Of a stretch of 64,000 bases of DNA, positions 46,816 to 58,624 are shown piece by piece. The DNA is from Distichodus sexfasciatus (Eukaryota; Chordata; Actinopteri; Characiformes; Distichodontidae). The notes beneath the pieces were generated by a model, which was given only the letters and a program-made list of their open reading frames with translations, made no database searches and was not told the origin of the DNA. Each line of letters begins with the position of its first letter. Position 1 is the first letter of the stretch. Position numbers and translations under genes: made by a program. The stretch covers positions 750,631 through 814,630 of the forward strand of contig JAVGVS010000111.1 of NCBI GenBank assembly GCA_032718565.1, read 5' to 3'.

Positions 46816-47356
46816 TGGAAAAGCAGACTTTAGGGATGAAATGGTCAACAATCTGTGCACTCTTAAAAATAAACACTGATGAGCTCAGCAACACCAAAAA
46901 AGCACAGAAGCTAAGGTTAATAGTCACAGAATTGCTTTCATTGGTGAAGTCAAGAACTCTCAAGGAGGTTGGCCCATCAGTATAAAAGTTAACAAGAGAC
47001 ACCCACATGAATGACAATAACATACCCTAACAGTGACCAAACTGTATTTTGCCAGTAACAAAAAGATCTGAATCACTGGTGTGTATTAATAATGTAACTG
47101 CTTAAAGGAGTAGCAGTAGAAGTAGAAGTACAAGATGAATTCTGACCTGTATAAAGCTATAAGATCTACACAGATCTAATCAAATGCTTAAAAAACTGAT
47201 TGTTTTTTTTTTTTTTAGATCCATTGCGCTGGTGTACTGGGAAATATTACCATAACTGTGTCACTGTCTGAATTCTAATGGGCTGTAAAAAGGACAGGAC
47301 CCAGATTTGAAAACTGTATGACCCCTTATACAAAAGAAGCAGTATCATACATATAT
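46816..47356. other. No feature recognised
   Basis: AT-rich spacer with a T run near 47207 and no motif. Confidence 0.4.
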
Positions 47357-48215
47357 TTATGCACTTGTCAAAGGCCCGGCTATCTTGGCAAAACCAGCCA
47401 CAAATCTCCTGTAGTACCCAGCTAGGCCTAGAAAACCTCTCACCTCTCTTACAGTGGTTGGCATTAGCCAGTCTCGCACTGCTTGCACCTTCTCCTGATC
47501 AGGGGTCACTCGTCTTCGACCCTCCAATTGGCCCAGGAACTTTACTTCAGACCAAAGCAGCTTACACTTGTCAGGGCGGAGCTTCAAGTCATACCTCCAC
47601 AGCCATTTGAAAACCTGCTCCATGTGCTGAAGATGGGCAGCAAAACTGGGAGAATACATGATAATGTCATTAAGGTATACCAACAGAAACTCAGTTACCT
47701 GGGCATTTAAACAGCATTGCATGAGCCTCTGGAAGGTTGCCGGAGCATTGCACAACCCAAATGGCATCCGTTGGAACTCATATAAACCAAGAGGTGTGGC
47801 AAATGCAGTATTTTGCCAATCTTCTGGGTGAGCCTCCACTTGCCAATACCCGCTGGCCAAATCTAGGGTGGTGAACCATTCTGCCTGGTTTAATGACGTC
47901 AAGGTGTCCACAATCCGGGGCAATGGGAAAGCATCTTTCAAGGTTACATTATTTAGCTTGTGGTAGACAACGCAAAATCACCAGCTGCCATCTTTCTTCT
48001 GTACCATCACAACTGGGGTGGCCCATGGACTGGTGGTCTCAATAATTGACATGTCGGACAGCAAGATCTTCATCTCTTTGTACATCATTGGAGAGAGTGG
48101 CCGGAATTGCTCTCTGATGGGTGTTGCATCCCCCGTCGGAATACTGTGCTGTTCCACATCCGTGTGGCCAAAATCTTCTTCCCCAGAAGCAAATACTTGG
48201 GACCACCATGTCATC
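47357..48215 (-). pseudogene. Ty3/Gypsy element 2 reverse transcriptase (antisense)
   Basis: Frame 47978-48214 holds the start: HSIPTGDATPIREQFRPLSP, MMYKEMKILLSDM and SPWATPVVMVQKKDGSW, then a stop. Frame 47357-47941 gives LKDAFPLPRIVDTLTSL, FTTLDLASGYWQVEAHPED, EFQRMPFGLCNAPATFQRLM, KFLGQLEGRRRVTPDQ and RGFLGLAGYYRRFVAGFAKI. The catalytic box reads YLND (47666-47677) where the family has YLDD, so one metal-binding Asp is lost. The sequence breaks at 47357 before RNase H. Confidence 0.93.
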
Positions 48216-49030
48216 AGGTCCCAAAAGCTCTGTTTTGATCCTCAGTTAAGCCAGCACTATCAAGGTCACAGTCTAGACCCACAGGCACCCGGGTTTCCTG
48301 TAAAGACCCAAAACAGTGGTCCACCACTGTCACTCTGACCACCCCTTCACTTTCCTGAACTAGACTGAGGTCTCAGGCCCCATGTATGTCAGCTCCATCT
48401 ACCAAGCACAGTCTGGCTAGACTCTGGTGTCGGGGAACCCAAAGGTCATAGGGATGTGGATTGCACACACATATGGGCACTCAACCTTGCTGGACCCAGC
48501 TCACCATTTGGGCCACCCCCACTTGGTTCTCAGGCAGAGGTTCCACTAGAAAGCATTTATCTGTACCTCTAAGTTTGGTTTTAACCCGGCCCCAAATCAT
48601 CAGCTCACTCTAGGGAGGGATACAGATCTTCCTCTGAACAGCAGGCCACACATAACCCAACAGCCCATCTTCCTTCACTTGGGCTGCTACTTGTTGGCAT
48701 GTCACAAAGACCTGTCGCCAGGCTTCCTCTCTGGGCATAGTCTGTGAAGACAAAGGCTGCGACCTGGATCCAACCAAAGCCTCCCAACACTTATTAATGG
48801 AGCTGTGAGGTGCTCTGTCTTAGTCAAGACAATACCTCTCTTTGGTATATGTACACCGGCCACTTCCAATACTGCATAACCATTGTAAGGGATGTCTAGT
48901 CCATTTGCTGCCTTTAGCATCAACATGGGCATATCACTCATGTGGTGTCCTGGAAAAAGAATCTCAAACATAGGCTGGTGCATTAACGTAACCTGTGACC
49001 CCATATCTAATAAGCCTTTAACTTCTTGCC
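48216..49030 (-). pseudogene. Ty3/Gypsy element 2 protease and linker (antisense)
   Basis: The aspartic protease would process the polyprotein. The active-site loop reads GLLDMGSQVTLM; the codons for D-M-G are at 48999-49007, whereas retropepsins have D-T-G or D-S-G. It runs on with LMLKAANGLDIPYNGYAVLE and VHIPKRGIVLTK (frame 48702-49004). The 500 bp before RT hold only broken frames. Confidence 0.85.
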
Positions 49031-50036
49031 TTCAAACTGCAGACTCACCATTGGGCACTCACCCAAAAAATCCCTTCAGTGCATTGTTCTGTGCTCTCCT
49101 CTAGCTCCACCACTTGGACCTCAGCAGCAGAGTTCAGCAGTTTAAAGTCATCTGAGAACTACCAGGACCCCTACACCAATGTGCTATGTGTCCCAGCTGG
49201 TTACAATGGTGGCAGATGGGCCGTCCTTCTTCATCCCACCTGAGATGAGAGGTTGGTGATCTGCCCTGACAGGGCTCTGTCACTTGCACAGGGCGTGCCG
49301 GGGCCGCCACGGTGCTTGAGGAGTCTCGTAGCTCCAGCAGCGGTCATAACTCTTGCAACACCTTTTGTGTTATTTCACGAACTTGCTTTGTCACTTCTCC
49401 CAGGACCTCATTCTTCAACTCCTCTTTCCAATTCATCCTAGAGTTTTATTAGAGGCACATAAATTACTTTCTCTGATATTAGCACAATGAGACTCGTACC
49501 TCACTTGGGAGTACTCCCCATCCAATAGACATGCTTCTTGGTAAAGCCCTACAAAGGACCCCTCTGGGTTTCTACGTGCAATGCACGTACCAATGGTGAA
49601 TCTTCCAATCCCCAGAGAAATTGCTCCTTCAAGACCTGTTCTGAGAGGGTTCCCTCCGGGTCATGCCTCTGCAGTCTGCAAAATAGCTCCCTTAACCTCA
49701 ACACATAAACATTTAATAATTCCCCAGATCTCTGCTTACAGCCAAAAAACTGCATACGTAATACAGGCAGTGGAGATTCCCCCAGATATAAAACATCCAA
49801 GTGCTCAAATATCTTCTGCATTTCATCCCTTCTGCCCTCTTCTTTTACCCCATCTCCCTCTTAGCATCACCACCCAAAGCACCCATTAAAATCTGTACCT
49901 TTCTAGTCTCAGATATTTCCTGGCCCTCAAGGAACCCTTGAATTTGTTCCTTCAATTCTGTATAACAGATTTCATTCCCTACTCCCTTAAATTTTGGAAT
50001 CCAGGGTGCCCCTGAAAAAAACAGTACCATCATCAT
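49031..50036 (-). pseudogene. Ty3/Gypsy element 2 gag with zinc knuckle (antisense)
   Basis: The start at about 50036 (frame 49845-50036) contains GAPWIPKFKGVGNE and KVQILMGALGGDAKREM. Frame 49549-49821 continues with the capsid C-terminal part: FFGCKQRSGELLNVYVLRLR, LKEQFLWGLEDSPLVRAL. A perfect CX2CX4HX4C knuckle (CHHCNQLGHIAHWC) lies at 49173-49214. The frame shifts at about 49840 and again before the knuckle. Confidence 0.9.
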
Positions 50037-50171
50037 TTAAAAACCTTGAGGGAGATACTATTTAGACAGAGCAGGGATCAAAACAATAAACACAATACAA
50101 TAAAAATACTAAATTCAGTGAAGTTGGTTGCTCAATATAACATGAGATCCTGCCAACTAAGCCAGAAAAGT

Positions 50172-51280
50172 TGTGGCAAGGTCTGGCAAAAATTAATAAA
50201 TCTACTATAAAACTCCAAAAGAAACCGACTACACCACCCGGTGATGAAGAACACTGAGACTCTAAATAAAAATAAATATGTGCGGTTTAACTAGCCCATA
50301 AAACACTGTTAAAGTGGAACTGAAACACAGGTTCATTCCCAGGCTGAGCAAACAACAACACACCGAATGATAATTAAATCCAAAATAGTTTAATAAACAA
50401 ATTTCAAATAAGCAGGTCTAGACCATTAAAAGCAGACATAAAAAGGACAGGATAAAACAGGAATACCCAACCCCAATACCTTAAAATAAGCACTAAAATG
50501 ATAAGCAGTCCACACTATTTTGTAAAAACCCTGGAGAACGCAGTGCTCAATTAAATTTAGTCCAATCCGTTCTCCACAGGTGGGCCTCACATTGATCCGA
50601 CCATCTCTTCACTCAAGCCTCCACCCCTATGAAACAAAACACTATGCCGGTATTCTGCTCGCACACATTCGACATAACACCATCAGAATAAACTTTAAAA
50701 CAAGTGATGTGAGGACGAGAAGGGTACTCACAATAGACCCGGGCAATGACTCATCAAGTGCCCAGGGCCGCTGTGGATAGGAGTATCACCGATGGACGCC
50801 TTCAAATTTGTAGCCAGCTGTACTCTGCCTCGCTCCTCGTGCACCAATCCCAGCGTCTATCAGTGATGGCGTTCCTCACGGCAACATCCTGGGTAGTGAT
50901 TTTCGCCTTGCACCCACTCCTTCAATCCTCACATCCTCACGGCTTGGCGCACTCACGCTCCCAGCCTGCTGCATTCAGTCAGTGTGTCCGTGTGCACCGC
51001 TGCCCACCACTCTGTTGCATGTAAACCACAAGTCGCTTCCATTGGCCACCACACTCGGTTGACGTCAGTGTTATATCTACTAAAATAATCATAGTCATTG
51101 GGTAAAAGAGTGCCAGTAGAGATAAATCAAACCCTGTGCAAACAAAAACAAATAATTGAACAAATAAATAAGTACACATGAATCAAACAGTGAATCACAA
51201 CAAAACAAAAGGAAATACACCGCAAATCATATTGCATAACACAAAAGCACATCACTTACAAAAATCTCCACCCGGTCACA
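50172..51280 (-). mobile_element. Single LTR of Ty3/Gypsy element 2
   Basis: On the minus strand it starts TGTGACCGGGTGGAG just after a purine tract (agtgggggga, plus 51281-51290) and ends CCTTGCCACA, followed by the leader towards gag. So it has 3'-LTR features on one side and 5'-LTR features on the other. Edges are inferred from the purine tract, the TG/CA ends and the leader position. Confidence 0.65.
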
Positions 51281-51507
51281 TCCCCCCACTTCAAACAAAA
51301 GCAGTCCCCTGCGTCACCTCCCTCTTTACTCCAAATAGTGAGTGGGCCTCTGTCCCAAATTAGACCTAGCAGAGGGCCGTACCTCAGGTAACTGCTGTGC
51401 CACTGCTGGACCTTGTTCCTGGTTAACTACTCATATGCCATATGGGAACCATTGCCTACAGTGTTCAACTGCATCTGCTGGTGGGTTTTCTCTCTGGCTG
51501 ATTTACC
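51281..51507 (-). pseudogene. End of Ty3/Gypsy pol and polypurine tract (antisense)
   Basis: The minus-strand frame here ends AVAQQLPEVRPSARSNLGQ, RPTHYLE, stop; the purine tract and LTR come shortly behind. Its upstream part is cut off by the L2 at 51508. The integrase C-terminus sits on the other side of that L2 at 54716-55041. Confidence 0.6.
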
Positions 51508-51599
51508 AAGATGGCATGGCCACATCCAGATGCCTTCCCGATCGCTCCATCCAGACTGTGCTTGTTTTACATTATTTATTTATTTTTACTACTTTCTAG

Positions 51600-52800
51600 T
51601 GAACAAAAGTCATCACGGTTAGTTACCTATGACAGTAGAACACTACTGGAAATAAGAAATCAGATTTTGCTCTTAATTTGGACCACTTTTGAGCCTGACC
51701 CTCATCGTGGATGTCTGAGATACTACGCGGCTCGGATGACAACAATTGATGCGACGCTGATGCAGTGGTGTCCGCAACAGAATGAGAGAGCGAGCTCACT
51801 GCACACCACTACCGAGTATCCTGCTGGCTAATGTTCAGTCACTGGATAACAAGTTGGACGATCTCCAGGCCAGAGTTACTTTCCATTGTGACAGGAGGGA
51901 TTGTAACATTCTGTGCTTTACTGAAACATGGCCAGACCGAATGGCAGATTCCAACAAAGCTAAAGGTGGAGAAATGTGTTTCATGATTAACAACAAGTGG
52001 TGCAACGCACAGAGTGTTTCTACTCTCTCCAGCTCGCCTCATCTGGAATATCTGAGCATAAAGTGTTGTCCTTTCTATCTGCCTCGCAAGTTCACCTCGG
52101 TCATCGCCACGGCGGTCTACATCCCACCCCACGTGGACACAGGTACGGCTTTATCCAAACTGCACGATGTGCTGTGTGCGCTCCACACCCGAACGCAGTG
52201 CTCATTGTAGCAGGGGACTTTAATGAGGCAAATCTCAAACAAGTTATGCTAAACTTTCATCAACACATTACATGTCCAACAAGAGGAAATAACATACTGG
52301 ACCACTGTTACACACTGTATAAGCAGGCTTATAAAGTCTCCTCTCAGGCAGCTTCCAGAAAATCCAATCATTCCACCATTTTCCTCATACCAGAATATCA
52401 ACAAAGCTTTTGTCATGAGGCTCTGTTCATGAGGGAGGTGCAACGCTGGTCTGCCCAATCGGAGGCTATGCTGCAGGACGCACTCGATGATGTAGACTGG
52501 GACATGTTCCGAGCCTGCGCAGATGACATCAATGAGCTTACAGATGTAACAGTTAGCTTTGTTAGCATGCTTGCAAACGAAGTCTTCCCAACAGTGAGAG
52601 TTAGAACCTTCCCTAACCAGAAGCCGTGGGTGGACAGATCTATTCGCGCTGCTGTGAACACCCAAACCGCTGCTTACAACGCCGCTCTCTTTACCGGTGA
52701 TATGAGTGCTTACAAAGTGGCCTCTTATGATCTTCATCGCCAGATTCGAGTTTGCAAGCGCAGTTTCATCAGGGAGGCGCATGAAGATTGTGGCATGGAC
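51600..52800 (+). pseudogene. L2-b endonuclease domain
   Basis: Frame 51782-52210 has LPSILLANVQSLDNKLDDLQ, ILCFTETWPDRMAD and VIATAVYIPPHVD. Frame 51997-52809 takes over with LIVAGDFNEANLKQVMLNF and SRKSNHSTIFLIPEYQQ. The last motif has SNH in place of the SDH kept in L2-a, so a catalytic residue has changed. Two frames are needed, hence a pseudogene. Confidence 0.88.
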
Positions 52801-54180
52801 TGTGCATGATTACGGACTACAAAGCAAAATACACTGCGATGATTGGTTCCGACTCTGCATTTGCCAATGAGCTGAACGCATTCTACACCCGTTTCGAGGT
52901 TAGCCAGGTGGCTATCGCTACCAGCAACCTGGCGACTGAGTGCAGTGACATCATCAGCATTGCAGAGCACAACGTCTGTGCGGCACTGAGGAGGGTGAAC
53001 ACCTGGAAGGCCGCGGGTCCGGACGGTATCTCCGGGCACCTGCTGCATTGACCAACTGTCAAGTGTGTTCACCTCCATCTTCAACGAGTGTCTGGTGAAG
53101 TCCGTGGTCCCCACTTGCTTCAAAAAATCCACCATCATCCCGGTGCCCAAGAACAACAAACCTTCATGCCTGAATGACTACCGCCCTGTTGCACTGACAC
53201 CAGTAGTTAAGAAGGTGTTTGAAAGACTGATAAAACACATCATCTCCTCCTCCTTCCCAAGCACCATAGACCCACTCCAGTTTGTTTACCGCTCCAACAG
53301 ATCGACAGAGGATGCCATCTCCCACATCCTACACACCTCCCTCAGCCACGTGGACAAGAAACAGGGTAACTATGTGAGATTGCTGTTTACTGACTACAGC
53401 TCAGCGTTCAACACAATAGTGCCCTATAGACTGTTTACTAAGCTGAGAGACCTAGGACTCAACAACCGCTTGTGCATGTGGGTGTTGGACTTCCTCACAG
53501 GCAGATCTCAGGTGGTGGGCAGGTGTGTCTCCAGCAGCATCACCACCAACACAGGAGCTCCTCAAGGGTGTGTGCTTTCCCTGCTGTTGTATTCACTCTA
53601 CACTTCGGACGGTGTGGCCACTCACAACTCCAACAACATTGTCAAGTTTGCGGATGACACAGTGGTGTTAGGGTTAATCTCCAACGATGATGAGACAGTC
53701 TACATGGACAAGGTGGAGAACCTGGCACTCTGGTGTCATGAAAACTGCCTCCAGCTGAATGTCAGCAAGACCAAGGAGCTGGTGGTGGACTTCAGCAGGA
53801 GACAACGCGTCTACAGACCCCTCACCATCAACAGTGCTCCAGTGGAAAAGGTGTGTTCATTCAAATACCTTGGCGTCTACATCTCTGACATGGGCTGAAC
53901 ATATCAATGTTCAAGTTAAGAGGGCAAAGCAGCATCTGTACCACCTTAGAAAACTGAGGAAGTTCGGGGTTTCCCCTGCTGTTCTGAAAGCTTTCTATTG
54001 TGGCGCTGTGGAGAGCATCGTTAGACAGAACATCTTGTCCTGGTATGGGAACAGCTGTGTTCAGGACCAGAAAGCCCTCCAGAGAGTGATCTGGGCAGCG
54101 GAGCTCTGCTGCACGTCCTCCCTTCCCTGCAGGACATTTACGCCAAGAGATGTAGGACCAGGGCAATTAGGATTGTAAAG
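52801..54180 (+). pseudogene. L2-b reverse transcriptase
   Basis: Frame 52788-53051 carries NTWKAAGPDGISGHLLH. Frame 53065-53898 is a long uninterrupted RT: CFKKSTIIPVPKNNKPSCLN, DYRPVALTPVVKKVFERLI, QFVYRSNRSTEDAISHIL, FTDYSSAFNTIVPYRL, NTGAPQGCVLS, and the catalytic FADD at 53647-53658, then LQLNVSKTKELVVDFSRR. Frame 53759-54178 adds the C-terminal AKQHLYHLRKLRKFGVSP. Of the RTs in the window, this one has the longest open frame. Confidence 0.93.
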
Positions 54181-54715
54181 GACTTGTTCATCTTCTGCCA
54201 TCAGACAGAAGGTTCTGCACCATCATGGCCAAAAGAGAGAGACTCAGGAGGATTTTCTATTTGCAGGCCATCCATTTTCTAAACCAGGACATGCCTTTCT
54301 AAAGTCTTAATTCTGCTATTACACACTGCTGCTACAAACCTCATATTGTTATGATCACTTATTTGTCTCATTGCACCTGTTATCTGTCTGTAGAATAGTT
54401 CTGTAAACTCAGGTTAAACTTCAGTACATATTTTTATTCAATATATACGTGCAGATACACCTGTACCCGGCTTGGGTCTTAAATCAAAATTATACTCCAG
54501 GCCTTCTGCACATATGTAACTTTATTGTAATATAAGAAATAGTTTATTTTTTATCTTTATTTCCCTTACCTCCTTATTTAAGTTTGTATTTGTATCTCTT
54601 TTTTATTTTTTTATTTTTGCCTAAATTGCACAGTTAAAAGAGCCGATCAGGATACAATTCACTGCATGTTGTACCTGTATAATTTCCATGTGACAAATAA
54701 AGAATCTTGAATCTT

Positions 54716-55041
54716 CTCAGTTCCTCCTGGGGCCTATCACAGTCAGAGGTCTGGGATTCTGGGGTTACACAAATTTTTAGTGAGTTTCCGTGCAAAACCT
54801 TCTCCTTCCCATCGACTTCAAACTTAACCCGGTATACCAAGCCTGTCTCCCCTACCAGCTCAATTACCACGTATGGGGTCCCATCCCACCACCGGGTCAG
54901 TTTCCCGTGACCCTGCCTGGTTCGATCGGTTCTGACCCACACCCGCTGTCCTGGCAGTAACCTAACTAACCTCGTTATTTCTATTTCTCTGAGAGCAAAT
55001 GAGATGAGATGGTGGTACTCATTATTAACTTGATAATCCAC
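54716..55041 (-). pseudogene. Ty3/Gypsy integrase C-terminal part (antisense)
   Basis: The minus-strand frame reads LLPGQRVWVRTDRTRQGHGK, LTRWWDGTPYVVIEL, GLVYRVKFEVDGKEKVLHGN, which is the SH3-like GxxVWVR domain at the C-terminus of Gypsy integrase. It stops at the L2-b 3' end and, in my reading, continues at 51507. Confidence 0.85.
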
Positions 55042-55611
55042 AGTTTAAGAAAACAGGAAATAGTGTCTTAACATCCTTAAGGGCAGGGGCAGGTCTTATC
55101 TTCTGACCTACTATTGGTATTGGTCTAACCAAATGTTTTTAACTGTTTTTAAGCCAGTAGAGCATCTCTTCCAAAATGACCGCATTGATGCTAACACAGA
55201 GGATGGAGTGGTGGTGTCGGAGATCCCTTGTCCCCTTTCAGACCAGAACCTTGCCATCCTTCAAGGATTAATAAATCCTGGGAACTCAACCTTGTGTCAT
55301 AAGGAACTATATATGCAGACTATTAACCTTGTGCGAAGATTATGTTAAGGACAATTAAAAAAACACGAAATATTTGCATTTGATTTATTTTTCTTTTTTC
55401 TGAAGAATTTTTAAAATGTGTGAAAATATTTGCATTTAGAAAAACATTACAGTTAAGAACATAAACATATTAAACATACTTTAGTTTTAGCTCAATCAAA
55501 TAAATAAAACCTTGCTTCACATTCATTCAGATCCTGTGAAAGCCTGCATCGCATCTGATTGCTGTTGCCATATTTTTCTTAAATTCACATAAGTTCACGC
55601 AACAAGTGCAT
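55042..55611. other. No family recognised; candidate open frame inside
   Basis: The plus-strand frame 55133-55348 contains VEHLFQNDRIDANTEDGVVV, SEIPCPLSDQNLAILQGLIN and a C-terminal NLVRRLC before the stop. The composition looks like a real protein. A pyrimidine-rich ctgtttttaag lies just before PVEHLF and could be a splice acceptor. I cannot assign a function; a transposon-encoded protein is as likely as a host exon. Confidence 0.3.
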
Positions 55612-56680
55612 TAGGGGTGTTGAAATTAATCACATAATCGATGCATCGCGATGCAGATGTGGACGATTCTTCATCGATGCAATGGCAGCTCGTAATCGAT
55701 TTTAACGGAGGTTTTCAAGCGATCCGCTGCCCCCTAGCGGTCTACGGCGGCATTGCAGGTGGTCTGTGACATGCAGTCCCCATTTACTACTGAACTCACT
55801 TCATAAAAATTATTATTTTTTAAAAAAATAACATTTCCAACTGATTTGGGCATATTTTGAACATTGAATGTATATATCACTGGCTACCTTCTAACTAACT
55901 GTATCTGCATAAATTATTGAAAAGTATTGCACAGACTCTAATTCTCCACTGCTGTTATAATATCTGCACAAACTTCAATTTTAGTCAGACTCTTTTAAGA
56001 GATACTGTTTTATTAATAGACTGGATATAGAATTTTCATATTGAAGCTGTTTCTAACCTCTTGCACATACAGTGTAAAAGTCAATTTCCACTTTTGTAGG
56101 TTAATACTGCATCTAAATTCTCTCTTTCTACTTCTGTTTCTAGTACAAGTTTAAAGTTTATATTTAATACTCCATTTCTAGTTTAAAATGTATATTTTGT
56201 ATTCTATTTATATACTTTTTGTTCTATATGCCTGTTTGTTCTTTCTTCCCTGTTTCTTGTTGCACTGTCTAAACTGGAGCCATGTCGTCTCATTTCTCTG
56301 TGTATCTGTACAGTATATAGCAGAGATATAAAGTTTACTTTAACTTTGACTTTGATCTATATGAATAATGAATTTAATGCAAATATCTAAAAAGTAATAC
56401 AAAAAATACTCCCTCCAACACTTAGTCTGAGTGGTGGTCCCTGGGACAGAACCAGTTGTATCATAATGATATTGCTTGGTGATTTTCTGGCATAAAAATT
56501 CAGTAGCAACTATAGCTGCCCAATCTGTGATCCATGCCCAATCTGCGTGCAATGTGAAGTAATTTAGAAAAATTGATTGCATGCATCGCGATGCATCGCG
56601 ATATCGTATCGAATCGCTGACGTGATAATCATAATCGTAATCAAATCGAATTGTGAGACCAGTGAAGATTCACACCTCTA
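55612..56680. mobile_element. Non-autonomous hAT element with an L2-a tail inside
   Basis: Starts taggggtgttgaaattaatc and ends gattcacacctcta, with atcgatgcatcgcgatgc and gcatcgcgatgcatcgcgat inside the two arms. The flanks aagtgcat and gtgtgcat agree at 6 of 8 positions, a plausible old 8-bp duplication. No transposase frame. Confidence 0.8.
55860..56358 (+). mobile_element. 5'-truncated L2-a 3' UTR inside the hAT element
   Basis: Colinear with the L2-a UTR at 18241-18833 (aatgtatatatcactgg, agagatactgttttatta, ttgcactgt, tacagtatatag, ctttgacttt) but without the fragment that interrupts that UTR. Confidence 0.85.
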
Positions 56681-57243
56681 GTGTGCATGCACTAACAATT
56701 GGATAACAAACTGTGTGGTTTGGCATCCGATCCATACTTGTATGGTCAAAGTGGACTGTAATGTTTAAATTTTCTCTCTCTGAAAGAAGAACGTGTCTTT
56801 GTGACTGTCCAGTCAACCACTGCATCACATCTGGAACTGAGAGTGCATTGTCGTACTCAGCTGTTCCATCTAGGGAAATTCAAAATGATTTAGACGAAAC
56901 CAGACAAAGGTGTGATACAACTTTGCGTCTATCCTGGTCACAGTCAGTATGGTATATTAACTGGCATAGTAAGTTATTTGTGTGTTAAAAGAAACTCACT
57001 GGGGAAAGTGTTTCATTGAATGAATCTTCGGCTGTTTGTTGAAGTAGCATGCAGTAGTGATGTACTACTATCAGTAATACTATGTTGTGATTGCAGCTGT
57101 AGCTGTAGCAGTACTAGGTAAGAATAAGAATTTATTAATACTTAAACTTCAAAGTGTGTATTAGCCTTCATGCAAATAACCGTAAAGTAACAAGTCACAA
57201 TAACTGTAAATAACTAGACCCATCCTCTATTTTTTCAACGTAT
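56681..57243. other. No repeat recognised; possible host DNA
   Basis: No known TE word appears. A 91-codon plus-strand frame at 56713-56988 has no motif. This may be the 3' flank of the minus-strand exon below. Confidence 0.35.
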
Positions 57244-57249
57244 TTTATT
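57244..57249 (-). terminator. Poly(A) signal AATAAA behind the candidate exon
   Basis: tttatt on the plus strand gives AATAAA on the minus strand, 14 bases after the stop codon of the exon at 57264-57398. Confidence 0.35.
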
Positions 57250-57263
57250 TTCTGCTCATGGTA

Positions 57264-57398
57264 TCAACAGTCCTTACCCCCAAGTTCATTCAGGAAATCC
57301 TGTAAGTTGTTTAGGATTTGCACCTCTCTGGCGCACTTCTGTGTACCTTTTTCACTCGTTGTTGGGGCCAAGTGTGACACAATGTAGTACGAGTCCAC
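57264..57398 (-). CDS. Candidate terminal exon of an unknown small protein
   Basis: On the minus strand a pyrimidine-rich acceptor (tttttgcctgtttttcag) is followed by a frame open from its first base: VDSYYIVSHLAPTTSEKG, TQKCAREVQILNNLQDFL, NELGGKDC, stop. That is 44 codons, with an amphipathic helix-like QILNNLQDFLNEL segment. An AATAAA lies 14 bases behind. A donor-like gggg/gtaagg lies near the end, so it could also be an internal exon. Phase 0 at the acceptor joins in frame to the mini-exon at 60389-60400 (M-L-T-S), giving a 48-residue protein. I do not recognise the protein. No transposon family explains the segment. Confidence 0.35.
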   Translation of the reverse strand: MDSYYIVSHLAPTTSEKGTQKCAREVQILNNLQDFLNELGGKDC

Positions 57399-57659
57399 CT
57401 GAAAAACAGGCAAAAACATTGTCCAGTATAACAATAGTATTCAAAACTTTCACATGCATCACCCTGATTTTAGAGGCCACGGCAAAGCTTGTTCACATTC
57501 CTTTCCATTACACCTATTAGGCCATAAGGTTGTAGTCCCCTCACGAGTTGTCTCAGCATGACTGTTCATCTTGTAACTGAGTGCAGCAAAATTGCTCCTC
57601 GCCAGCCGGAAACAGAAGAATTTATGTACAGAGACACCAGTACCTGTGTAAAGCAGTGC

Positions 57660-57948
<289 letters not shown>

Positions 57949-58299
57949 CATGCTGTGCAAAGTTTTGGGCAGGTGTGAAAAATGCTGTAAACAAGTGCTT
58001 TCAGAAGTATAAATAATGATTGTTTATTTTTATCCAGTTTACAAAATGCAAAGTGAGCAAACAAAAGAAAAGTCTAAATCAAATCAATATTTGGAGTTAC
58101 TACCTTTTGCCTTCAAACCAGCATCAATTGTTATAGGTACACTTGCACAAAGTCAGGGGTTTTAGTATTATGATCGAATTGTATGATCAACCAATTATAT
58201 ACCAAACAGGTGCTGCTAATGATCGTCAATGTCACTATAGGTTGTTTTGCATTCATTAACTGAAACAAACAGCACAATGTGTAGGAGGCTTAAAACTGG

Positions 58300-58624
58300 G
58301 TGAACAGCCAAACTCTGCTTCTAAGGTGAGGTTAATACCAAGACAGTTTCATGTCATGTAGGAATTGAGCGCACAGCAACAAGACACAAGGTAGTTATAC
58401 TGTATCAGCAAGGTCTCTCCCAGACAAAGATTTCAAAGCAGACTGGGGTTTCAAGATGTGCTGTTCAAGTTCTTTTGAAGAAGCACAAAGAAACGGGCAA
58501 CGTTGAGGATGGTAGACGCAGTGGTCGGCCAAGGAAACTTAGTGCAGCAGATGAAAGACACATCAAGCTTATTACCCTTTGAAATCTGAAGATGTCCAGC
58601 AGTGCCATTGTCATGGAGAAATCT
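58300..58624 (+). pseudogene. Tc1 transposase, DNA-binding part
   Basis: The frame reads VVILYQQGLSQTKISKQTG, VSRCAVQVLLKKHKETGN and the GRPR motif as RRSGRPRKLSAADERHIKL, followed by a stop and a second HTH start KMSSSAI. Two HTH units around GRPR are the paired-like DNA-binding domain of Tc1 transposases that grips the TIRs. Confidence 0.88.

Larger units (their letters stand above)
51508..54715 (+). mobile_element. Nearly full-length L2-clade LINE (L2-b)
   Basis: Runs from about aagatggcatggccac to the tail gacaaataaagaatcttgaa. It contains a 5' ORF part, endonuclease, RT and C-terminal region. It has inserted into the pol end of the antisense Gypsy element. Related to, but clearly different from, L2-a at 15-18.8 kb. 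Confidence 0.88.

Noticed and set aside
57514..57643. A second possible exon between the mini-exon and the terminal exon
   Set aside because: It has an acceptor-like ttacacag and a weak donor, but none of its three frames leads into the phase-0 frame of the terminal exon without a stop.
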